Below, piece by piece: positions 15,461-16,067 of a DNA stretch of 16,067 bases (positions within the stretch are counted from its first letter, which is position 1; each line of letters begins with the position of its first letter). The DNA comes from JANWHZ01 sp041487535 (GTDB taxonomy: Bacteria; Patescibacteriota; Saccharimonadia; Saccharimonadales; UBA4665). The translations under genes and the position numbers were made by a program. Below the pieces are notes generated by a model. The model ran no database searches. It was not told where the DNA came from and was given only the letters and a program-made list of their open reading frames with translations. The stretch lies in NCBI GenBank assembly GCA_041487535.1, contig JBGPNM010000022.1:1-16067 (forward strand), written 5' to 3'.

Positions 15461-16057
15461 ATGAACAAACCAGACAACGCATCAGATACAGTCCGCCCGT
15501 GGAAGACAATCTCTTCATCGCTGGCGCTTGACGAAAAATGGTTCCGTGTACGGAAGGATGTAGTGCAGCTACCGTCCGGCAAGATTGTGGATGACTATTT
15601 TGTCTGGGAGTCGCCGCATATCGTTAAGGTCATACCGGTAACGCCGGACGGGAAGTTCGTCGTGGTACGCCAATACCGCCATGCCGTCGGCAAGATTACC
15701 CATCAATTTCCTGCCGGTGCGGTAGATAAGGGCGAGACACTCGAGCAAGGCGCCCGCCGCGAGCTGGAAGAAGAGACCGGCTATACTGCTGCAGAAATCA
15801 TCCACCTCGGCACGGGCGCGCCCTACGCTACTAAGATAACCGGGCTGATGGACGTATATCTTGCACCTAATGCTGCACTAAACGGCCACCGACACTATGA
15901 CGAGCAAGAAGAAACGGAGGTCGTCACCATGACTGCCGATGAACTTCTGAACCTGTTTAACGCGCCCGACCTCCAACAAATGGACTTTTTCGCCGCAACG
16001 TTCCTGGCGCTACGTTATCTCAAGCACGGGGGCTATAGTTCTACGAGAGCTGCCTGA
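15461..16057 (+). CDS. Nudix hydrolase, ADP-ribose / NDP-sugar pyrophosphatase type
   Basis: This 198-residue protein carries a full Nudix box, GX5EX7REUXEEXGU, at residues 86-108 (G86, E92, then RELEEETGY at 100-108), so the metal-binding glutamates are intact. The beta-rich N-terminal part (about 20-60), VRQYRHAVGK (69-78) before the box, and GAPYATKITGLMDVYLA after it match the ADP-ribose/NDP-sugar pyrophosphatase group (NudF-like). Such enzymes cut the diphosphate of nucleoside-diphosphate sugars. The substrate cannot be read from the sequence. Its place after a nucleotide-sugar gene may mean turnover of sugar donors, but it has its own promoter and may be general housekeeping. The stop is followed by only ten more bases in the window. 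Confidence 0.88.
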   Translation: MNKPDNASDTVRPWKTISSSLALDEKWFRVRKDVVQLPSGKIVDDYFVWESPHIVKVIPVTPDGKFVVVRQYRHAVGKITHQFPAGAVDKGETLEQGARRELEEETGYTAAEIIHLGTGAPYATKITGLMDVYLAPNAALNGHRHYDEQEETEVVTMTADELLNLFNAPDLQQMDFFAATFLALRYLKHGGYSSTRAA

Positions 16058-16067
16058 AAAAAGCACA

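Overview
The window looks like chromosomal DNA of a Patescibacteria/CPR bacterium, most likely Candidatus Saccharibacteria. This rests on the style of the secreted proteins (a lysozyme-like domain followed by NBR1-like beta-sandwich repeats), very compact spacing, and TGA used as a normal stop (for example at 560-562, 7848-7850 and 13638-13640), which argues against Gracilibacteria and Absconditabacteria. The assignment is inference; no rRNA or marker gene is present.

Nearly everything concerns cell-surface polysaccharide or surface proteins. Positions 1-1267 (minus) carry a class I methyltransferase and a window-truncated family 2 glycosyltransferase of the polyprenyl-phosphate sugar synthase type. 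Positions 1652-4359 (plus) carry two overlapping genes: a membrane-anchored protein with an Ig-like outer domain, and a secreted protein with a transglycosylase-like domain plus three 140-residue repeats. Positions 4420-6429 encode a large GT-C-like membrane protein. Positions 6684-9139 encode two overlapping GT4-type glycosyltransferases.

A 168-bp palindromic element (9175-9342) lies between the convergent gene ends. It has 14-bp terminal inverted repeats and an abutting 5-bp direct repeat, so it looks like a MITE.

Positions 9384-14447 (minus) form a wzm-wzt-capping enzyme operon. The last gene encodes a 1014-residue fusion: DUF6492-like glycosyltransferase, methyltransferase, short coiled coil, second methyltransferase, kinase. 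Its last two domains resemble WbdD, the kinase/methyltransferase that ends O-antigen chains in some Gram-negative ABC-export pathways. The neighbouring Wzt has the extra C-terminal domain that reads such caps. Divergently, 14506-15450 encodes a GDP-6-deoxy-4-keto-hexose reductase (Rmd-like), followed by a Nudix hydrolase (15461-16057). Together these suggest ABC-exported, end-capped 6-deoxyhexose glycan (possibly D-rhamnan) in a presumably monoderm CPR cell.

A recurrent regulatory pattern is also visible. At six apparent transcription-unit starts a -10-like hexamer lies 7-9 nt before the start codon, implying leaderless mRNAs. Downstream genes are served by Shine-Dalgarno sites or overlapping stop/start codons.
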